DNA of 60,534 bases from Francisella sp. SYW-9 (GTDB taxonomy: Bacteria; Pseudomonadota; Gammaproteobacteria; Francisellales; Francisellaceae). The notes under the pieces were generated by a model. That model did no database searches. It worked only from the letters and a program-made list of their open reading frames with translations, and had not been told where the DNA came from. Below are positions 17,205-26,624 of the stretch, in pieces. The translations under genes and the position numbers were made by a program. The DNA is taken from positions 1 to 60,534 of the forward strand of contig NZ_VXKQ01000024.1 in assembly GCF_008711465.1 (NCBI RefSeq). Reading direction: 5' to 3'. The stretch's first letter is position 1, and every line of letters begins with the position of its first letter.

Positions 17205-17543
17205 CTAGTGCTTTATGAGAGCAAAGTTATACAGACACTTAAAGCTATCTAATTGACCTGCAACATTAATTGTTTTATCCCATTCTAAAGTATAAATATT
17301 CTTAGCTTCAGATAATTTTATTGGGCGTTTTGTGAATAGTGCATCCAAATATGTTACTCTTGTTGAACTAAAGAAATCATTCATCTTAGATAAATATAAA
17401 TTCTCACAAGAACTTTTTGCTAGGTTATATTTTTTATATTCCCTATATTCATAACTACCAAGCACTGATATAAAGATAACTATAATTAAAAAAATTTTCT
17501 TAAAATGCCAAATTAGCTTCAATACTCCTTTTATAATTTTCAT
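17205..17543 (-). CDS. Small membrane-anchored protein of unknown function
   Basis: A 112-residue protein with one hydrophobic helix at about 17-29 (IFLIIVIFISVLGSY) after a basic N-terminus, so it probably sits in the inner membrane with a periplasmic tail of about 80 residues. The tail has two cysteines (in SSCENLY and FKCLYNF) that could form a disulfide. I recognise no family. It lies between the small lipoprotein gene (41-base gap) and the TraF-like peptidase gene (12-base gap), in the same direction, so the three are probably co-transcribed. Confidence 0.65.
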   Translation of the reverse strand: MKIIKGVLKLIWHFKKIFLIIVIFISVLGSYEYREYKKYNLAKSSCENLYLSKMNDFFSSTRVTYLDALFTKRPIKLSEAKNIYTLEWDKTINVAGQLDSFKCLYNFALIKH

Positions 17544-17584
17544 ACCAGTTCCAAACAGCTATTTATAGGTTTTTGATATTCATA

Positions 17585-18067
17585 TCAAACAGTTGCAACA
17601 GTACCTTCAAGTCTTATCATTTTTGCAGCATGTATCTCATATGATTTACCATTGATAACAATACTACCATCAACTTCTATGGTAGTAGTTTTATTGTGAG
17701 TCTGGAACTTAAAAGCTGTAGGATTACTACTTAGCGTACATGTGTGACTAAGGCAATCTGGCAAACCTATGCTTTTCAATTCATTACCATTTATAAGAGT
17801 CGCATCATCTACCGTCCACATTATGTTACTTTTTACCTGATCCTCAGGATATGGTTTAGAATAAAGCAACTGATCAGTTATTAAATCCTGCTGATATGTT
17901 ACCTTCAAAGATTCTAATTTGATATAGCAAACCTCACCCTTACATAATGATTTAATCTGAAACCTTGTCTCATCATGAGTACTACACGATCCCAAAAGCA
18001 AAACTAAAAAAAACATTATGAAAAAACCGGCTACTTTACGATAAAAATTACAGCTTAATATATACAT
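17585..18067 (-). CDS. Small lipoprotein, paralogue of the large lipoprotein's N-terminal domain
   Basis: A 160-residue lipoprotein with lipobox LGSC (C28). The mature part matches residues 34-165 of the 827-residue lipoprotein at 12586: THDETRFQIKSLCKGEVCYI against KHDEVRFKIDSECNDKVCSI, then YQQDLITDQLLYSKPYP against YQQDLIKDQLLYSKPIP, and PTAFKFQT against PTGFKFNT. Cysteines are conserved between the two. It therefore consists of the shared domain alone, without Ig repeats. It is the first gene of the minus-strand locus. The spacer 18068-18228 separates it from divergent lptD. Confidence 0.8.
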   Translation of the reverse strand: MYILSCNFYRKVAGFFIMFFLVLLLGSCSTHDETRFQIKSLCKGEVCYIKLESLKVTYQQDLITDQLLYSKPYPEDQVKSNIMWTVDDATLINGNELKSIGLPDCLSHTCTLSSNPTAFKFQTHNKTTTIEVDGSIVINGKSYEIHAAKMIRLEGTVATV

Positions 18068-18161
18068 CCTAATACCTCATTCTGCATGTAAAAATTAATA
18101 TTCTACTATTACTTATAAGATATAGTGCAATCCATAATTGACTGAGTACATCAATTTTAGA

Positions 18162-18193
18162 TTGACATTTTTTTACACCAATATGAATAAAAT
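18162..18193 (+). promoter_or_regulatory. Candidate lptD promoter
   Basis: A consensus TTGACA at 18162-18167 is followed by AT-rich sequence with possible -10 elements (TATGAA at 18182, TAAAAT at 18188). None has ideal 16-18-base spacing, so the exact -10 is uncertain. The position, 35-65 bases before the lptD start and in a divergent spacer, supports it. Confidence 0.35.
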
Positions 18194-18228
18194 ACATATC
18201 TTCACATAAAAGTCGAAATCTAATTTAA

Positions 18229-20838
18229 ATGCTAAAATTACGATGCTACAACTGGCTATTATTTTTAATAATGTTCGCGCTTCCATTACAGCTTAGTGCT
18301 GCACGGATTATGAGTGGAAATCCTACTAAGCAAAATTGGACATGTTCAGCTGGTAAGAGTGACCAATGGAATTGTCAACGTACAAAAAAACCCAAAAATG
18401 TCTTTAATCAAGAGCTTAAAGTTGCTCAGAAAGAAAAAGCTCTAGCAGATGGTTTAGGATGGGTTAGTAAACCTTCAACTATGGAAGGAGGATATTATAA
18501 TAACGATAATCAATTTACAAAAGCCCTATGTAAATCAAAAGAAACAAAAATATCCAGTGAAAGTTCACAATATGGTCCAGATGCAAATTTGATTACTTCT
18601 GGAAATGTTGAATTTCTCGAGTGTGATCAAGAGATTTATGCTGATAATGCTATTATTGGATTTAATAAAGATCTAAGTTCTGTTAAGTCTCTAGTAGCTA
18701 TTGGCAATGTAAGAGCTAGTCAGCCATCAACAGGTGTTGTCATTCTTACTAAAGATTTGAGCGCAGATCTAACTAATAATACATATAGTGCTGGTCCAAC
18801 ATACTTTAGAATGGCTTTACAAACTCCTCAAACTCGTATGTATAATAGAAAAAACTTTAGTGGATATATGCGCGGTTATGCAAACTCATTTATCAAGAAA
18901 AAGAATAACACCCTTTTATCTGATGGTTATATAACGACAGGCGAACCATATGATAATGATTGGAGGTTAACTGGAGATAATATTGACATAGATACTAAAA
19001 CTAACATGGCATATGTAAGAGACGGTTATTTTGAGATCAAAAATATACCTGTTATGTATATACCATACTACTCTCACCCTCTTGATGATAAAAGAAGATC
19101 TGGATTTTTATTCCCTAGCTTTATTCAGAATAGCAACGTTGGTTACGGCATATCTATTCCTTATTATTTTAACCTCGCACCAAATTATGACTTATTATTA
19201 GATACAGTGCTTTGGTCACAGAGAGGTTTAATGGAGAACGGTACCTTTAGATATATGTCAGAAAATACTCAAGAAGAGTTTGATGGCTCAATAGTTCCTT
19301 ATGACCTTGAAACTAAAACTATGCGTGGAGCATTTACTCTAACAAGTCAGGGTGATTTTGGTAATGGCATATCAACAAATTTTGAATATGACTATGTAAG
19401 TGATGCTGATTATTACAATGATTTCTCAGTCGGCAACATTGATTTAGTCACAAAAACTCTACTTGATAGAGAGTTTGATTTAGACTATAGAAATAGCTAT
19501 ATTGACTCAAGTATCACAATCCTTGACTATGGCAAGGTAGATCCAACCTTAACAGTTGATAACACCCCATATGCTAAACTACCTGAGGTGAAATTTAATG
19601 TCACATCCCAAGGGTATACTCCAGATTATATAACAATCAGTGCCGACACACTTAACACCTTTTTTCAGAAGTCTCCCGGTCCAATATCAGGAGACCCGGG
19701 CGCAGCACAGGGAACAAATGTAAATGCCTTTAGAGCTTATGAAGCACCAAAAATTGCTGGAAACTTTACTAGTACTTGGGCATATTTTAAACCATCTCTG
19801 GAAGTACCTATTCGTTATTATCAACTAGAAACTAAACCAACAGATACTATTAAATTTGATAAAAATTCTATAACAAGTGTGCTACCAATTTTTAACATTG
19901 ATGCTGGAGCTTATTTTGATCGTGATGTTACAACTAGCGCAGGCTCATTCACTGAAACGCTGCATCCTAGACTATTCTACACTTACATACCATATCAAGA
20001 TCAAACTGACATTCCACTATTTGATACAAGCTTGCAAAATGAAAACTATGATCAAATGTTTCAAGTTAACCGTTTTACTGGCGATGATAGGATTAACAAT
20101 GCCAATCAAGTAACATATGCTTTAGAAACTTCAATAGTAAATAAGGCTAGTGGAAATACTATCGCTACAGCAAAAATAGGACAAATGATGTACTTTGCTA
20201 ATAGACGAGTAACATTATGTCAAGGTAACTCAAAATGTGATAATCCGGGTATGATGGATGAGTTTTCAAATGACACTTTTTCTCCAATAACAACTTCTTT
20301 TGGCTTATATATAACTAAGCATTTATACTTTAATGGTCAAGTAAACTATAGAGCTGACAAAAATGATGTTGATTACCAAGTCTATCAACTAAACTATAAA
20401 GACAGTCATGAGAATATCTTTAGTGTTTCATATAATAATATTGCAAATAATTGGGATGCTTTGACACAACAACAAATAGATGATGGTGTTACACCTCAGC
20501 CTCAAAGAACAATTACTCTATCTGGAATATTAAATATCACAGATCACTGGGCTATTGCTGCTTTATGGAACTACGATTTTGAGCAGAAACAAATTGCAAA
20601 TGCTTTTATAGGAGTTCAATACAATACTAAATCATGGGCTGTTAGGTTATTATACCAAAAAAGTGCTTATACTAATCAAGATCCTAACGACCCTACAACA
20701 TTAGGTGCCCTGTCTGATACTGTACTATTTTCTTTTGAGCTTAAAGGCCTTGGAGACTCTGCAGGTAGCGCAAATGATTTATACTCTCGACTGGAGCAGA
20801 TACCTGGCTATGAAAATGGTGAATGGGGTGGTGAATAA
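18229..20838 (+). CDS. lptD: LPS-assembly outer-membrane protein LptD
   Basis: An 869-residue outer-membrane protein with a signal peptide (residues 1-24). It has an OstA/LptA-like periplasmic domain (about 120-260, with [20 protein letters not shown]) and a C-terminal barrel with the LptD signature [20 protein letters not shown], then [20 protein letters not shown] and [20 protein letters not shown]. LptD with LptE inserts LPS into the outer leaflet. Cysteines in the N-terminus (C39, C49) and barrel (LCQGNSKCD) could form the inter-domain disulfides known for LptD. The start has a weak ribosome-binding site. Unlike many genomes, surA is not adjacent; I recall two ostA-type genes in Francisella, and this could be the second. 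Confidence 0.9.
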   Translation: MLKLRCYNWLLFLIMFALPLQLSAARIMSGNPTKQNWTCSAGKSDQWNCQRTKKPKNVFNQELKVAQKEKALADGLGWVSKPSTMEGGYYNNDNQFTKALCKSKETKISSESSQYGPDANLITSGNVEFLECDQEIYADNAIIGFNKDLSSVKSLVAIGNVRASQPSTGVVILTKDLSADLTNNTYSAGPTYFRMALQTPQTRMYNRKNFSGYMRGYANSFIKKKNNTLLSDGYITTGEPYDNDWRLTGDNIDIDTKTNMAYVRDGYFEIKNIPVMYIPYYSHPLDDKRRSGFLFPSFIQNSNVGYGISIPYYFNLAPNYDLLLDTVLWSQRGLMENGTFRYMSENTQEEFDGSIVPYDLETKTMRGAFTLTSQGDFGNGISTNFEYDYVSDADYYNDFSVGNIDLVTKTLLDREFDLDYRNSYIDSSITILDYGKVDPTLTVDNTPYAKLPEVKFNVTSQGYTPDYITISADTLNTFFQKSPGPISGDPGAAQGTNVNAFRAYEAPKIAGNFTSTWAYFKPSLEVPIRYYQLETKPTDTIKFDKNSITSVLPIFNIDAGAYFDRDVTTSAGSFTETLHPRLFYTYIPYQDQTDIPLFDTSLQNENYDQMFQVNRFTGDDRINNANQVTYALETSIVNKASGNTIATAKIGQMMYFANRRVTLCQGNSKCDNPGMMDEFSNDTFSPITTSFGLYITKHLYFNGQVNYRADKNDVDYQVYQLNYKDSHENIFSVSYNNIANNWDALTQQQIDDGVTPQPQRTITLSGILNITDHWAIAALWNYDFEQKQIANAFIGVQYNTKSWAVRLLYQKSAYTNQDPNDPTTLGALSDTVLFSFELKGLGDSAGSANDLYSRLEQIPGYENGEWGGE

Positions 20839-20936
20839 ATAATTTGGAGCTGCCCTAGATAATTCTACTTTAAACTCTCCTTACACCCGTTATACTTCTT
20901 TGCAAAGAGGTTTAAAATTAAAATATCCTCTTAATG

Positions 20937-20980
20937 ATGGTCATCTAAAATAAATACTGATACTCAATTTTAGATATTTC
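20937..20980. repeat. Dispersed intergenic repeat, copy B (partial)
   Basis: GGTCATCTAAAATAAAT and, after a short divergent stretch, TCAATTTTAGATA match copy A at 15170-15236 at 16 of 17 and 12 of 13 bases. It lies in the 154-base gap between lptD and the small barrel protein. Confidence 0.5.
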
Positions 20981-21055
20981 TATATTAATCTGTTGCTTAA
21001 ATATTTATTATACGACTCACTAAATAAATTTGTAAAACATCAAAGGGTTAAAATA

Positions 21056-21703
21056 GTGAAATCTATAATAAATACAATGGTAGTCGGATCTATGCTATGC
21101 GCATCTGTTACAATGTCTTTTGCGACATCCTCAGATAGTAAGATTAATTTTTTATCAAATAAATCTGATATTTATAGCAATGTTCTTATCAAGCCTTTTA
21201 AGGTCACCTATGATTCAATAACAAATAAAGACAATAGCTGGGGGTCACAGGATAGATCTGGTCAATGGTATCTAGGTATTGATGCTAACGGTATCGCTAT
21301 TGGTGGCAACTATGGGTCAAATGCAAAAGGTGGAAGCTCAGGTTGGAACGGTATATTAGGTTATAGTATTAATAAGTACTTAGCTGTACAGTATAATCAA
21401 TTTGCGACATATAACGGTATGTTTGGAGGCTTAGGCGAAGGTGTCATAAATCTGAGCAATCACACCATGCTCACTCCATATGCTGCTGGTGGTGCTGGTT
21501 GGGCTAATCTAGCAGGTGATGCTACAGGTGCATGGGATGTGGGTGGAGGTCTTAAATTTGAACTATCTAAACACTTGCAAGCGAGTGTTGATTATAGATA
21601 TATACAAACAATGGCTCCTAGTGATATTGTCGGTCATAATGCTAGAGCAGGCATCAACATGATTGGCGCTGGTCTAACATGGTTTTTTAATAAAAATAAT
21701 TAA
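21056..21703 (+). CDS. Small outer-membrane beta-barrel protein (OmpA/OmpW-like barrel)
   Basis: Using GTG 21056 (AAAGGG 9 bases upstream) the protein has 215 residues and begins with a clean signal peptide, MKSIINTMVVGSMLCASVTM then SFA. The frame is also open upstream to a TTG at 20993, but that would bury the signal peptide. The mature part has alternating glycine-rich amphipathic strands (WYLGIDANGIAIGGNYG, LTPYAAGGAGWANLAG, HLQASVDYRYIQ) and ends in a C-terminal aromatic strand GAGLTWFF, as expected for an eight-stranded barrel. It lies just downstream of lptD, on the same strand. The function is unknown. Confidence 0.75.
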   Translation: MKSIINTMVVGSMLCASVTMSFATSSDSKINFLSNKSDIYSNVLIKPFKVTYDSITNKDNSWGSQDRSGQWYLGIDANGIAIGGNYGSNAKGGSSGWNGILGYSINKYLAVQYNQFATYNGMFGGLGEGVINLSNHTMLTPYAAGGAGWANLAGDATGAWDVGGGLKFELSKHLQASVDYRYIQTMAPSDIVGHNARAGINMIGAGLTWFFNKNN

Positions 21704-21722
21704 AATAATACAAGGTTTATAT

Positions 21723-22001
21723 ATGAAAAGTGAAGTAAAATACATCTCAGATGTTTCAAATATGCTTTGCATATCAACAAGGGAAATATATGACCGACTT
21801 AGAATGATAGGAGGTTATAGTCATGAACTTGCAAAGGGCTCTGAAAAGGCTACTCTATGTCAAGAGGATGTGGAATATATTATTAATTTTAAAGTATTCG
21901 AAAAAATTCATAATAAAGGATATAATGCTCTAGCAGAAAAAATTAGGAGACACCCTTATAAATATAGACTCTTCACCCATAGTCTCTTCTGTAAAGCTTA
22001 G
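21723..22001 (+). CDS. Small protein with possible helix-turn-helix
   Basis: A 92-residue basic protein starting 19 bases after the barrel gene, with AAGG about 8 bases before the ATG. Residues 6-35 (YISDVSNMLCISTREIYDRL) have the spacing of a helix-turn-helix of the MerR/excisionase kind, in which ISTREIYDRLR would be the recognition helix. The rest is helical and charged. I do not recognise a family, and a DNA-binding role is only inferred. Confidence 0.5.
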   Translation: MKSEVKYISDVSNMLCISTREIYDRLRMIGGYSHELAKGSEKATLCQEDVEYIINFKVFEKIHNKGYNALAEKIRRHPYKYRLFTHSLFCKA

Positions 22002-22055
22002 AATGCCAATCACAAACATATTAATAAACATGTTTAATAATAAGGTTATTTTTCA

Positions 22056-22283
22056 ATGAGAATATTTTATTTATTTATTTTACTAGGTTTATACTATTTA
22101 TCAGCATATTCCTATTCAATTTATAGTTATAAATCAGATGCAGAGCTTGCCACAGGTAACGTTATAATAAAAGCAAAGAAAGCAGTAATATATAAGAACA
22201 ATCAAGGAATGTTAACAGCAGTATTTCCAAAAAATGATAGATCTATAGAATTTAGTGCTAACAAAGTTACAAATCTATATTAA
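22056..22283 (+). CDS. Short exported protein resembling part of an OstA/LptA domain
   Basis: A 75-residue protein with a signal peptide (about 1-18) and a short mature part, YKSDAELATGNVIIKAKKAV to RSIEFSANKVTNLY. The pattern xATGNVxIxAKKAVIYKNNQG resembles one repeat of the OstA/LptA beta-jellyroll found in LptA, LptC and the N-terminus of LptD. It is too short for a full LptA. Lying in the lptD direction, 54 bases after the helix-turn-helix gene, it may be a fragment or a small accessory protein. No strong ribosome-binding site is visible. Confidence 0.4.
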   Translation: MRIFYLFILLGLYYLSAYSYSIYSYKSDAELATGNVIIKAKKAVIYKNNQGMLTAVFPKNDRSIEFSANKVTNLY

Positions 22284-22710
22284 CCCCATTACTTTTATAA
22301 TCAGATATCTATTTCTAGCAATAGATAAAGACCTCATTCTATCCATATCCCTACAAAATATATATCTTGTATTTCTAAACTATTCAAGCCTTATCTTATG
22401 ATAATTTTCTAAGGTAAAATATCTTGATAATAAACTAAGATCAAGTATCCATGTATTGATTATTATATAAGTGTTAATGCGAGAATACTTTGAATTCGGC
22501 AATACACAACCTATACATCATTAAAATACGCTCTTTATACTGAGACAACTACCTAAGAGCCTTCCTTTACTATCCATAAATATCTCCTTATAAATTAAGA
22601 TTATGCTTCTTTACGAGATTAGTTATGTAATGCTTAAACTATTATAATATCTACGTCATGATCTGATATGGATAGATAATATTCGTACGCTAAACATTAA
22701 CTAATTATAT
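22284..22710. other. Intergenic region, no gene seen
   Basis: These 427 AT-rich bases have no convincing open frame. There is a weak hairpin with CTTGAT/ATCAAG arms around 22420-22445 without a T run. This is probably the joint 3' region of the convergent lptD group and the Sua5-like pseudogene. Confidence 0.4.
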
Positions 22711-23238
22711 CTATTTGCGATAAAATCCATCTATGACCTCTCTCTTAATAATGCGCTCCATGACGATACAAGAAATCATGCCTTTATTTCCTTTACCAGA
22801 AATATTTACTGAACTACCAAAACATAATTTGTTATATTTTATCGATAGCTCTAAAATAACTTTCTCTCAAAGCTCTCCGGGCTTAATAACAAAACAACTT
22901 GTTGAGCGTTTGTCCATAACAAGCTCTTCTGCTCCATAGGGAATATATTTTCTAGCACTATCTTTCCAAGGTAAAATATACATCCTAACAAGATATCTTC
23001 TTTATAATGTTTCTCATAAAAAGATAGTATCTCTGAATTTATTTCTGCCAAACTTTTCAGTTGCTCTATTGATGAACATAAAACAACCCCGGGCTTATTC
23101 CTGTTGCGGTTTTTTATTTGAAACTTCTTCTCTAAACCAACTCCATCAGTGGCAATAATTACATAGCCCACTTTTGTGGGGCTAACAACTATTTTACCAG
23201 GAGTAGTCAATACATTAATTATTTCTTCGCTTACTCAT
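22711..23238 (-). pseudogene. Sua5/YrdC/YciO-family (threonylcarbamoyl-AMP synthase-like) pseudogene
   Basis: Minus-strand pieces make up a YrdC-type protein. The start is at ATG 23238 with an apparent frameshift within a few codons. Then TPGKIVVSPTKVGYVIIATD leads to NRNRNKPGVVLCSSIEQL, near GCI the frame shifts into LPWKDSARKYIPYGAEELVM and STSCFVIKPGEL, a TGA follows, and in the same frame KYNKLCFGSSVNISGKGNKG ends at TAG 22713-22711. KPGVVLCSS and the SSxNxSGxG motif are hallmarks of this ATP/threonine/bicarbonate-using fold. The paralogue class is not the essential tsaC, so loss may be tolerated (inference). At least three lesions are visible. Confidence 0.7.
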
Positions 23239-23290
23239 GCTGAATCCCATTCTAATCGTTTACTAAGTATCTAATAACTCCTTGCTTTCT

Positions 23291-24943
23291 TTACACGTAT
23301 ACAGACATATCAAGTGTGATAGTATTCATATGCTGTCCACCATATAGTTTTTGATACGAATATTCTGGACCAAAAAGAACATTATTATCAAAATATGCAC
23401 GCTGTGCCGAAACGATAAGTTGTTTTTTTATTCCTGTAGCAGACTCTGGTCCTGATACAGCAGATGCGGATAAAGTCATTGGTATATCAGTAGCATTATA
23501 TGTTTGTCCATATGAAACACCAAGGTTAGTATTTCTCCCACCTAAGATTAATGAATAGTTGGCTGCGCCATACCATCCGCCAGCAAGGACATCACTCCCA
23601 TCTCCATTAAAGTTCTCTGAATTAGTAGTTGTTGACCACCCAGCTCCTAAGTTTAGAAAGCCTCCCCATAAACCATAAGTTAAGTTAGCATCGATATTAA
23701 ATGCTCCTACCTTGGCATTTTCTGAACCTGTGTTATTTAAAAAATCCTGTATTGGGTCATTTCCTGAACCATTCAGATTATAAACATAACCAACATTAAA
23801 TGAGCCTATTAAATTATTAGTCCAACTATCTGTATAGAACAATCCCGCTGAAAAGTCGGCTGATTGATCATTTGATCCGAAAACACTGATATTAGCATTC
23901 CAAACGTCATTTTTATAATTTAAAGAGATATTTGTAACCTTATCTGGAGATAGGAACTTTGTCATCCCATCCGTCCATGGACCACCTCCTCCATAAGCAC
24001 CCACAGAAAGCTTATTTCTTCCCGCTGTTACAAAAAATGGTGACGTATCTAAGTTACCGAAAATCACAAAAGCATTACCCAAACTAAACTTACCTGATTC
24101 ATCTGTATCAAAATCAAACTGCGCTGTCACATAGTGCCCAAGGTTTGATAAGAAATACAACTTAGCATTAGTTAAATAGATATTTTGCCCTGTTCCTGAC
24201 AATCCTTTCCCTGCAGTACTATTACCAAACCATGTTTGAGCATCTGCCTCTATATATCCACCAAAGAAAACCGAATAATCATCAAATTTATCTCTCTGTC
24301 CCAGCAAAGTCGATGCAAAAAGGTTTGATGAGATCTGGCCAATAGGAATGCTATTGTTACCGGAATAAGAGCCTAAAAAAGTAATCTGACCTTGTGTTGT
24401 GATCGCTGGTGCTCCTCCAACATCAATGGCTCCATTTTGATTAAACACCCCTCCTAAAGACTTATTTTCTAAATTTATTATTGAATTTTTTGAGTTAACA
24501 TTATCTGCAATATCAATATCTGAAGAGGTAGCTTGACCAACTAAAGCTTGTGTTAGGTCTCCCTCTACTTGAGAAGTATTAGGAGCATTATTATAAACCT
24601 TTTTACCATATGTTGTAAATGAAGAGCTGTTCCCAGATGTAGTCATAATAGTACTTTTTTGAGATGCTATCTTTAATAGCTGTGCTTGCAGCTGTTCCAC
24701 CTGATTTTGTAGTTTTAAAAACTCTTTTTTACTAATGTTTCGGGTACTTGATTCTTGGTTTGGTGATCTCATTATCGTTGAACCACTCGTCACAGTATTA
24801 TTAAGAGATTGATCACCAATACTCGTCACCCCTAAAGGACCTCCTTGAGAACTAACTTTTGGAAAATTTTCAGAAGAGTACCCATTTCTACAAAATATTA
24901 ATATACTCCCTATTAAAATGACAGTTTTTATTCCCCGAACCAT
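23291..24943 (-). CDS. Francisella-type outer-membrane porin with N-terminal coiled coil (DUF3573 / FupA-FslE / LbtU-like)
   Basis: A 550-residue protein using ATG 24943, which has AGAGGG 7 bases upstream; a TTG two codons earlier is less likely. It has a signal peptide (about 1-24), a coiled coil near 70-95 (KKEFLKLQNQVEQLQAQLLK), a Ser/Thr/Asn-rich linker and, from about 185, a beta-barrel (FFGGYIEADAQTWFG, YVTAQFDFDTDESGKFSLGN, AGRNKLSVGAYGGGGPWTDG) ending with the C-terminal strand ITLDMSVYV. This layout fits the Francisella DUF3573 group, whose members FslE and FupA take up siderophore-bound or free iron. Which paralogue this is cannot be told by eye. No iron-box was recognised upstream. 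Confidence 0.75.
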   Translation of the reverse strand: MVRGIKTVILIGSILIFCRNGYSSENFPKVSSQGGPLGVTSIGDQSLNNTVTSGSTIMRSPNQESSTRNISKKEFLKLQNQVEQLQAQLLKIASQKSTIMTTSGNSSSFTTYGKKVYNNAPNTSQVEGDLTQALVGQATSSDIDIADNVNSKNSIINLENKSLGGVFNQNGAIDVGGAPAITTQGQITFLGSYSGNNSIPIGQISSNLFASTLLGQRDKFDDYSVFFGGYIEADAQTWFGNSTAGKGLSGTGQNIYLTNAKLYFLSNLGHYVTAQFDFDTDESGKFSLGNAFVIFGNLDTSPFFVTAGRNKLSVGAYGGGGPWTDGMTKFLSPDKVTNISLNYKNDVWNANISVFGSNDQSADFSAGLFYTDSWTNNLIGSFNVGYVYNLNGSGNDPIQDFLNNTGSENAKVGAFNIDANLTYGLWGGFLNLGAGWSTTTNSENFNGDGSDVLAGGWYGAANYSLILGGRNTNLGVSYGQTYNATDIPMTLSASAVSGPESATGIKKQLIVSAQRAYFDNNVLFGPEYSYQKLYGGQHMNTITLDMSVYV

Positions 24944-25385
24944 AATCAACCCTCTTAATACACAACCAAAAGTTTATAAGCCTTTACCATGAGATAGCAG
25001 TAACCCCAAAAATAAAGAGATCTCAAAAATGGAATCAATCTAGGAAGTATAATTCAACAAAAAACTTTGATATAAGCTGAAAACTAGCATACTCTACTCT
25101 TAGTTTACTAATCTTCACAATATGTAATATCAATTTTCTTCTTATACATGAGTACATCCTAGACCATCTTCTTAAAAAGTCTATAGTCAAAAAAGATAGA
25201 TGCATATATCGGAAATAAATAGAGTCAGTCAATTTTGAATGCCTCATATACGAGACTTTAAAAGGTAAATATATTAGAGGACTAATATTTGAGCAAGAGT
25301 AAATTTATATGCTTAATCTAAAACTACACAACCTTGCCCATACTACAGCATCTAGTAAAAAATACTTTATATTTTCAAATATTTA
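24944..25385. other. Intergenic region, no convincing gene
   Basis: A 70-codon open frame on the minus strand (25035-25247) has no ribosome-binding site, is rich in Arg, Leu, Phe and Tyr and matches nothing I know, so I do not call it a gene. The right end holds the 3' end of the LysR-type gene. Confidence 0.4.
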
Positions 25386-26348
25386 TTATTTAGTTGCTAA
25401 ATGAAGATATAATGCTTGTATTTTCTGTATTTCAGATCTAATAATTCTTATTAGTTCATCTCTAAAGTCAGAATGTTTATAAACCAGTATAAAATAAGGG
25501 TATATAGGGAACTCTATTTCAACATGTTCTATTTTAGTTATATTCTTAAAGTCTTTTAAGATCGTATCATGATAAGAGATAGGCATAAAACCAATTACAT
25601 TTTCATTTATAATAAGGTTTGCCTTTTGTATTTCATCATCAACAATATATTTTATATTATCAAGGTTAAACTTATAAGTTTTAGATTTATATTTGAATTC
25701 AGTAATTCTCTGAGTTAGATTATGACTACTAAAAACAAACGGTGCATCAATAATTTTTTGAGGATCATCATGTATACTTTTTATAGTAGTATCATTTCCA
25801 TAAAGATATGCTGGTATCTTAATCGCATCTATAGATGCGCAAACTATCCAGTCATCTAAATCTATATATTCAAGGTGCTTAGTAAAGATTTGAATAACAC
25901 TATATGAATCAAACTGATATTGATGCCCATTTAAATTATCCGCTTGATATGTATTTAAAGTAAAGTTAATAGATTTTTTATTAGCTTTTTGAATTTCTGG
26001 TAATATCCGATTCATGAAAATTTTCATGAATAACGGAACCCCGAGAATATTTAATGACTTACGCTCTTTAAACCCTCTTTTTTTTACAGTTTGAAGAATA
26101 TTTTCTAAATCTTTGACAGTTCTATTGCAAGAGTTATAAAATTTACCCCCCTCTTCTGTTGGAGTAATACGGTTTTGTACATTCTTTATGAGCCTTATAC
26201 CCAAAAACTCCTCTAAGCTCTCAATCTTATATTTTATAGTATTAACCTCTACTAAGAAATATCTTTTAACGCCCCTATATGAGCCTAGTTCTACTAATTT
26301 AAGAAAGTAGCGAGTTGCTTCAATAATATCCCTATGAATAAAGTCCAT
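25386..26348 (-). CDS. LysR-type transcriptional regulator
   Basis: A 320-residue protein. Residues 11-70 form the winged helix-turn-helix of LysR regulators (ATRYFLKLVELGSYRGVKRY, then the wing LGIRLIKNVQNRITPTEEGG) and a linker helix follows to about 95. The remainder is the periplasmic-binding-like effector domain. The helix-turn-helix is atypical: the usual AAxxLxxSQPAVSxxI is here VKRYFLVEVNTIKYKI, so DNA recognition may differ. It is monocistronic, next to the DUF3573 porin (same strand, downstream) and the MAPEG pseudogene, either of which could be a target. The effector is unknown. Confidence 0.8.
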   Translation of the reverse strand: MDFIHRDIIEATRYFLKLVELGSYRGVKRYFLVEVNTIKYKIESLEEFLGIRLIKNVQNRITPTEEGGKFYNSCNRTVKDLENILQTVKKRGFKERKSLNILGVPLFMKIFMNRILPEIQKANKKSINFTLNTYQADNLNGHQYQFDSYSVIQIFTKHLEYIDLDDWIVCASIDAIKIPAYLYGNDTTIKSIHDDPQKIIDAPFVFSSHNLTQRITEFKYKSKTYKFNLDNIKYIVDDEIQKANLIINENVIGFMPISYHDTILKDFKNITKIEHVEIEFPIYPYFILVYKHSDFRDELIRIIRSEIQKIQALYLHLATK

Positions 26349-26624
26349 ATCTATAATTAATCCAATCTATCTGTAATGATTTTATCATATTTATATTAGA
26401 TTCTGGCATAAAATGAAGAAATATTATTTTTAGCTTTAGAACAACCATAATTAAGCCTTTTATTATAAGATTGATTACTATTTATTGAGCCTCTGAATTA
26501 TTACCAAATCTATTAAGAAGTATAACCTTATTAACAGTACCTTAGCCATTTACAGTTTCCTTAAGAAGGTCACCTTTTTAGAATATAAAAGTCAATACCG
26601 TTAGTTACATAATTAAATCAAGTT

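Noticed and set aside
22733-22939. 68-codon plus-strand open frame
   Set aside because: It lies antisense to the Sua5/YrdC pseudogene, whose minus-strand reading gives clear family motifs.
25035-25247. 70-codon minus-strand open frame
   Set aside because: No ribosome-binding site, no recognisable motif, and an Arg/Leu/Tyr-rich composition expected from AT-rich non-coding DNA.
26482-26575. Possible gene end reading DLLKETVNG, stop, GTVNKVILLNRFGNNSEAQ on the minus strand
   Set aside because: It looks like the decayed end of a protein, but it is too short and without a family match, so I did not list it as a feature.
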